Shown here piece by piece: positions 6,699 to 9,872 of a stretch of 9,872 nt of DNA (position 1 is its first letter; every line of letters begins with the position of its first letter). The notes beneath the pieces are model-generated. The model made no database searches, was not told the origin of the DNA, and saw only the letters and a list, made by a program, of their open reading frames with translations. The stretch spans positions 1 through 9,872 of the forward strand of contig CABSEJ010000121.1 in NCBI GenBank assembly GCA_902476765.1. Reading direction: 5' to 3'. The DNA is from an uncultured Blautia sp. (GTDB lineage: Bacteria; Bacillota; Clostridia; Lachnospirales; Lachnospiraceae). A program made the position numbers and the translations under genes.

Positions 6699-6732
6699 GT
6701 GCCATCTACTCCGGCTTGGGAATACATGGCAC
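6699..6732 (-). promoter_or_regulatory. Stem-loop in the serC 5' leader
   Basis: GTGCCAT (6726-6732) pairs with ATGGCAC (6699-6705). Inside that, TATTCC pairs with GGAGTA (one G-U), separated from the outer stem by a single G-G mismatch and closed by a 6-nt CAAGCC loop. The result is 13 bp in all. It would begin about 9 nt after the predicted transcription start and is not followed by a T-run, so it is not a simple terminator. It may stabilise the mRNA 5' end or act as a regulator site. No known riboswitch or T-box was recognised. Confidence 0.6.
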
Positions 6733-6747
6733 CTCAGTGATGTTCTT

Positions 6748-6776
6748 ATTCTAATACTTTGATATATTTTTGTCAA
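6748..6776 (-). promoter_or_regulatory. Sigma-A/sigma-70 promoter of the serC-serA operon
   Basis: The minus strand has a perfect TTGACA -35 (6771-6776), a 17-bp spacer and TAGAAT as -10 (6748-6753, 5 of 6 matches). Transcription should begin near 6741, about 76 nt before the serC GTG. Confidence 0.85.
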
Positions 6777-6787
6777 CGAAAACATTT

Positions 6788-6804
6788 GTCTTTCTCAGAG
6801 AGAC
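6788..6804 (-). terminator. Weak hairpin after ilvB, possible terminator
   Basis: GTCTCTC and GAAAGAC form a 7-bp stem with one C-A mismatch around a 3-nt loop, 4 bp after the ilvB stop. The following minus-strand sequence is AAATGTTTT, a poor T-tract. It would give at most partial termination before the serC promoter. Confidence 0.3.
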
Positions 6805-6808
6805 ATCT

Positions 6809-8494
6809 TTATTTTTCCTTGGCCTTTAAATCCTCTTCGTCAAAGGCATCCTCAATATTGGCTCCCGGAGAAACCATAGGGAATACTTTCTCATCCCGGT
6901 CAATGACGCAGTCAATAAGAACTGTAGTATTTAAGGCAATGGCTTTCTGGATAGCCGGTCCTAAATCCTCTCTCTTCGTAACCCGGATACCTACGGCTCC
7001 CATGGCTTCGGCCAGCTTCACATAGTCTACCTTATCTCTGAGTATGGTATTGGAATATCTGCCTTCGTAGTAGAGAGTCTGCCACTGGCGGACCATTCCC
7101 AGCACCTCATTATTGATGATTACCTCAATCAGAGGCAGTTCGTTTCTGGTAGCCGTAGCCAGCTCGTTCATATTCATACGGAAACATCCGTCTCCTGCTA
7201 CATTGATGACTACCTTATCCGGATTTCCCATTCTGGCGCCGATGGCCGCTCCCAGACCATAACCCATGGTTCCTAAGCCTCCCGAGGACAGAAATGCCCT
7301 GGGACTTCTGAATTTATAATACTGGGCCGTCCACATCTGATGCTGGCCCACCTCCGTGGTAATGATAGCGTCTCCGTTGGTCTGCTTATACAGTTCTTCA
7401 ATCACTGCCGGGCCTGTAAGTCCTTCCGGATGATAGCGAAGAGGATATTTTGCCTTCAGCTCCTGAATTTCCTCCAGCCACTCCAGATGTTCTCCGGGGC
7501 TTACCATCTGATTAAGCTCCTTTAGCACCTCTTTTGCATCTCCCACGATACTGCAGTCTACCAGTACGTTTTTATTGATTTCCGCAGCATCCACATCAAT
7601 ATGGATAACCTTGGCGTTTCTGGCAAAATTCCTGGCATTTCCGATAACACGGTCCGAGAATCTGGCTCCGATGGCAATGAGCAGGTCACACTTTGTCACG
7701 CCCAGATTAGAAGCTTTTGTACCGTGCATACCCAGCATACCGGTATAGTTAGGCTCCTCTCCGGAGAACACGCCTTTTCCCATAAGAGAATCCGTTACAG
7801 GGGCCTGGATAATACGGGCCAGTGTACGGACTTCCTCCCAGGCATTGGCGGCTACTGCGCCGCCGCCTACAAAGATAAAAGGCTTTTTGGCACTGTTTAT
7901 CATCTGAGCCGCTTTTTCTAAATCTTCTCTGCGGATATCTTTTACCGAAGGCTTAACTTCCCTGGGGATAGCCGGGGTAAACTCTGTTTTATTGGCTGTT
8001 ACATCCTTGGTAATATCCACCAGCACCGGACCGGGCCTTCCGCTTTTGGCTATGATAAAAGCCCTGCGGATGGTTTTGGCCAGGTTTGCCACATCTTTTA
8101 CAATAAAGCTGTGCTTGGTAATTGGCATTACCACCCCTGCAATATCTACCTCCTGAAAGCTGTCCTTTCCTAAAAGAGGCAGGCCTACGTTACAGGTAAT
8201 GGCCACTACAGGAATAGAATCCATGTGGGCTGTGGCGATTCCGGTTACCAGGTTTGTGGCTCCCGGACCGCTGGTAGCCATACAAACTCCCACCTTCCCG
8301 GTAGAGCGGGCGTAGCCGTCCGCAGCGTGAGCGGCTCCCTGTTCATGGGAAGTAAGTACATGGCGGATTTCCCCTGCATGTTTATATAATTCATCATATA
8401 TGTTCAGAATGGTGCCCCCGGGATAACCGAAGACCGTATCCACTCCCTGCTCTTTCAGACATTCAATTACAATTTCTGCTCCCGTAAGATGCAT
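6809..8494 (-). CDS. ilvB: Acetolactate synthase (acetohydroxyacid synthase), large catalytic subunit
   Basis: AHAS condenses two pyruvates, or pyruvate with 2-oxobutyrate, to start valine/leucine and isoleucine synthesis, using ThDP, Mg and FAD. The 561-residue protein has the ThDP-activating Glu51 in SHEQGAAHAADGYAR, the DSFQEVD segment at 111-117, the MLGMHGT segment at 253-259 and the FAD-region IGARFSDRV at 275-283. The metal/ThDP motif begins at GDG 434-436 and ends at NN 461-462, and RQWQ at 469-472 carries the conserved active-site Trp471. DSFQEVD and MLGMHGT favour biosynthetic AHAS over the catabolic AlsS type. Length is normal (E. coli IlvI 574). The ATG at 8492-8494 has GGGGAGGA 6 nt upstream and lies 20 bp after ilvD, so the two genes form an operon. 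No small-subunit gene (ilvN/ilvH) follows. Confidence 0.95.
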   Translation of the reverse strand: MHLTGAEIVIECLKEQGVDTVFGYPGGTILNIYDELYKHAGEIRHVLTSHEQGAAHAADGYARSTGKVGVCMATSGPGATNLVTGIATAHMDSIPVVAITCNVGLPLLGKDSFQEVDIAGVVMPITKHSFIVKDVANLAKTIRRAFIIAKSGRPGPVLVDITKDVTANKTEFTPAIPREVKPSVKDIRREDLEKAAQMINSAKKPFIFVGGGAVAANAWEEVRTLARIIQAPVTDSLMGKGVFSGEEPNYTGMLGMHGTKASNLGVTKCDLLIAIGARFSDRVIGNARNFARNAKVIHIDVDAAEINKNVLVDCSIVGDAKEVLKELNQMVSPGEHLEWLEEIQELKAKYPLRYHPEGLTGPAVIEELYKQTNGDAIITTEVGQHQMWTAQYYKFRSPRAFLSSGGLGTMGYGLGAAIGARMGNPDKVVINVAGDGCFRMNMNELATATRNELPLIEVIINNEVLGMVRQWQTLYYEGRYSNTILRDKVDYVKLAEAMGAVGIRVTKREDLGPAIQKAIALNTTVLIDCVIDRDEKVFPMVSPGANIEDAFDEEDLKAKEK

Positions 8495-8514
8495 AAAAAA
8501 TCCTCCCCTGTTTT

Positions 8515-9872
8515 TTATCTTTTCGGTACCTCCAGCACAGCGCCACGGTTTCCGCTGGTTACCATGGAAGCGTATCTGGCCAGATAACCGGTGGTTACCT
8601 TAGGCTCTCTTGGCTGCCATTTGGCTTTTCTGTTCTCCAGCTCTTCCTGGGAAACCAGAAGCTCCAGGCTGTTCTCCGGAATGTTTATACGAATAGTATC
8701 TCCCTCTTCCACCAAAGCAATAGGACCGCCTACAGCAGCTTCCGGGGAAATATGGCCGATAGAGGCTCCTCTGGATGCGCCAGAGAAACGTCCGTCTGTA
8801 ATAAGGGCCACAGAAGAACCAAGTCCCATTCCCGCAATAGCTGAGGTGGGATTCAGCATTTCTCTCATACCCGGGCCGCCTTTTGGGCCTTCATAGCGGA
8901 TGACAACCACGTCTCCGGATACAATGCTGCCTCCTTTGATAGCAGCAATAGCGTCCTCTTCACAGTCAAAGACTCTGGCCGGCCCCTCATGAACCATCAT
9001 TTCCTGACACACAGCGCTTTTCTTTACCACGCCGCCGTGGGGAGCCAGGTTGCCGGTTAAGACGGCCAGGCCGCCGGTCTGGCTGTAAGGATTCTCCACA
9101 GGACGGATAACCTCCGGATTTTTATTGATGCACCCTTTGATATTCTCTCCCACTGTTTTTCCGGTGACCGTCATACAGTCCAGATTCAGTAAATCCTTCT
9201 TTGCCAGCTCGTTCATCACCGCATACACTCCTCCGGCTTCGTTTAAGTCCTCGATGTAGGTGGGACCTGCAGGAGCCAGATGGCACAGATTCGGGGTTTT
9301 TTCACTTACCTGGTTAGCAAAGGTAATATCAAAATCCCAGCCGATTTCGTGGGCTATGGCCGGCAGATGAAGCATACTGTTAGTGGAGCAGCCCAGGGCC
9401 ATATCCACGGTAAGGGCATTCATGATAGCGTCTTTTGTCATAATATCTCTCGGGCGGATATTTTTTCTGTACATCTCCATAACCATCATTCCGGCATGTT
9501 TAGCCAGCTTGATTCTCTCGGAATATACAGCGGGGATAGTACCGTTGCCCTGGAGTCCCATGCCTAATACCTCTGTAAGGCAGTTCATACTGTTGGCCGT
9601 ATACATACCGGAGCAGGAACCACAGGTAGGACATACCTTGTTCTCAAACTCCTCTACCTCAGCCTCGCTCATCGTTCCTGCACTGTAGGCACCCACTGCC
9701 TCGAACATAGAAGAAAGGCTTCTCTTCTGGCCATGTACCTTTCCGGCCAGCATAGGACCGCCGCTTACAAATACAGTAGGCACATTGATTCTGGCGGCTG
9801 CCATTAAAAGGCCCGGCACATTTTTGTCACAGTTTGGAACCATTACCAGTGCGTCAAACTGATGAGCCATAG
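8515..9872 (-). CDS. ilvD: Dihydroxy-acid dehydratase (5' end outside window)
   Basis: IlvD dehydrates 2,3-dihydroxy-3-methylvalerate or 2,3-dihydroxyisovalerate to the 2-oxoacids, the third step of isoleucine and valine synthesis, using an Fe-S cluster. About 452 C-terminal residues are visible of roughly 555; the frame is open at the right edge, and the ATG at 9868-9870 is an internal codon. Seen motifs are PNCDK (a cluster Cys), PTCGSCSGMYTANSMNCL (a second cluster Cys), GPKGGPGMREM, and TDGRFSGASRG with the Ser region proposed as catalytic base. The first cluster Cys lies in the missing N-terminal part. The protein ends normally at TAA 8515-8517. The promoter and any leader control are outside the window. 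Confidence 0.95.
   Translation of the reverse strand, partial: MAHQFDALVMVPNCDKNVPGLLMAAARINVPTVFVSGGPMLAGKVHGQKRSLSSMFEAVGAYSAGTMSEAEVEEFENKVCPTCGSCSGMYTANSMNCLTEVLGMGLQGNGTIPAVYSERIKLAKHAGMMVMEMYRKNIRPRDIMTKDAIMNALTVDMALGCSTNSMLHLPAIAHEIGWDFDITFANQVSEKTPNLCHLAPAGPTYIEDLNEAGGVYAVMNELAKKDLLNLDCMTVTGKTVGENIKGCINKNPEVIRPVENPYSQTGGLAVLTGNLAPHGGVVKKSAVCQEMMVHEGPARVFDCEEDAIAAIKGGSIVSGDVVVIRYEGPKGGPGMREMLNPTSAIAGMGLGSSVALITDGRFSGASRGASIGHISPEAAVGGPIALVEEGDTIRINIPENSLELLVSQEELENRKAKWQPREPKVTTGYLARYASMVTSGNRGAVLEVPKR

Noticed and set aside
6666..6808. T-box or amino-acid riboswitch before serC
   Set aside because: The leader is only about 76 nt and lacks T-box sequence and a terminator/antiterminator pair, so only the simple stem-loop is reported.
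1..9872. Mobile element, CRISPR array, toxin-antitoxin or defence system
   Set aside because: No spaced repeats, transposase or integrase, or defence-family motifs were seen on either strand. The gene content is metabolic and transport.

Overview
The window reads as a chromosomal stretch from an anaerobic Firmicute, most likely a Lachnospiraceae-type gut clostridium. This is an inference from three things: the serC-serA-DUF1015 gene order, a lipoprotein with a long Glu/Gln/Ser linker behind its lipobox, and the apparent tail of an [FeFe]-hydrogenase at the left edge. No phage, transposon, CRISPR, rRNA or tRNA sequence was recognised. Apart from the partial gene at the left edge, every gene is on the minus strand, so transcription runs from high to low coordinates.

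In transcription order, the first block is branched-chain amino acid synthesis: ilvD (5' end outside the window) and ilvB, 20 bp apart. No ilvN regulatory-subunit gene follows. After a weak hairpin comes a near-consensus promoter (TTGACA, 17 bp, TAGAAT). It is followed by a short leader that folds into a 13-bp stem-loop, and then by the serine-synthesis pair serC and serA, 2 bp apart. serC carries an apparent frameshift about 20 codons after its GTG start, consistent with a small deletion. serA is intact and ends at a clear hairpin terminator.

The 383-bp gap after serA holds that terminator, one or two extended -10 promoter candidates, and a previously unlisted 38-codon reading frame. This frame has a good ribosome binding site and encodes a very basic peptide. 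It ends 17 bp before a DUF1015 gene, which carries a DGHHR motif. DUF1015 beside serine genes suggests a link to serine or phosphoserine metabolism, but this is not proven by the sequence.

The last block is a compact three-gene ABC importer operon: an NMT1/TauA-like lipoprotein, an SsuC/TauC-like permease and a short ATPase. Its start codons overlap or nearly touch the preceding stops. It ends in a 17-bp terminator stem whose loop contains the ATPase stop codon. It converges with the plus-strand gene tail at the left edge.

Most of the window is ordinary housekeeping metabolism. The points most worth a second look are the serC frameshift, the small basic ORF, the structured serC leader and the DUF1015 context.
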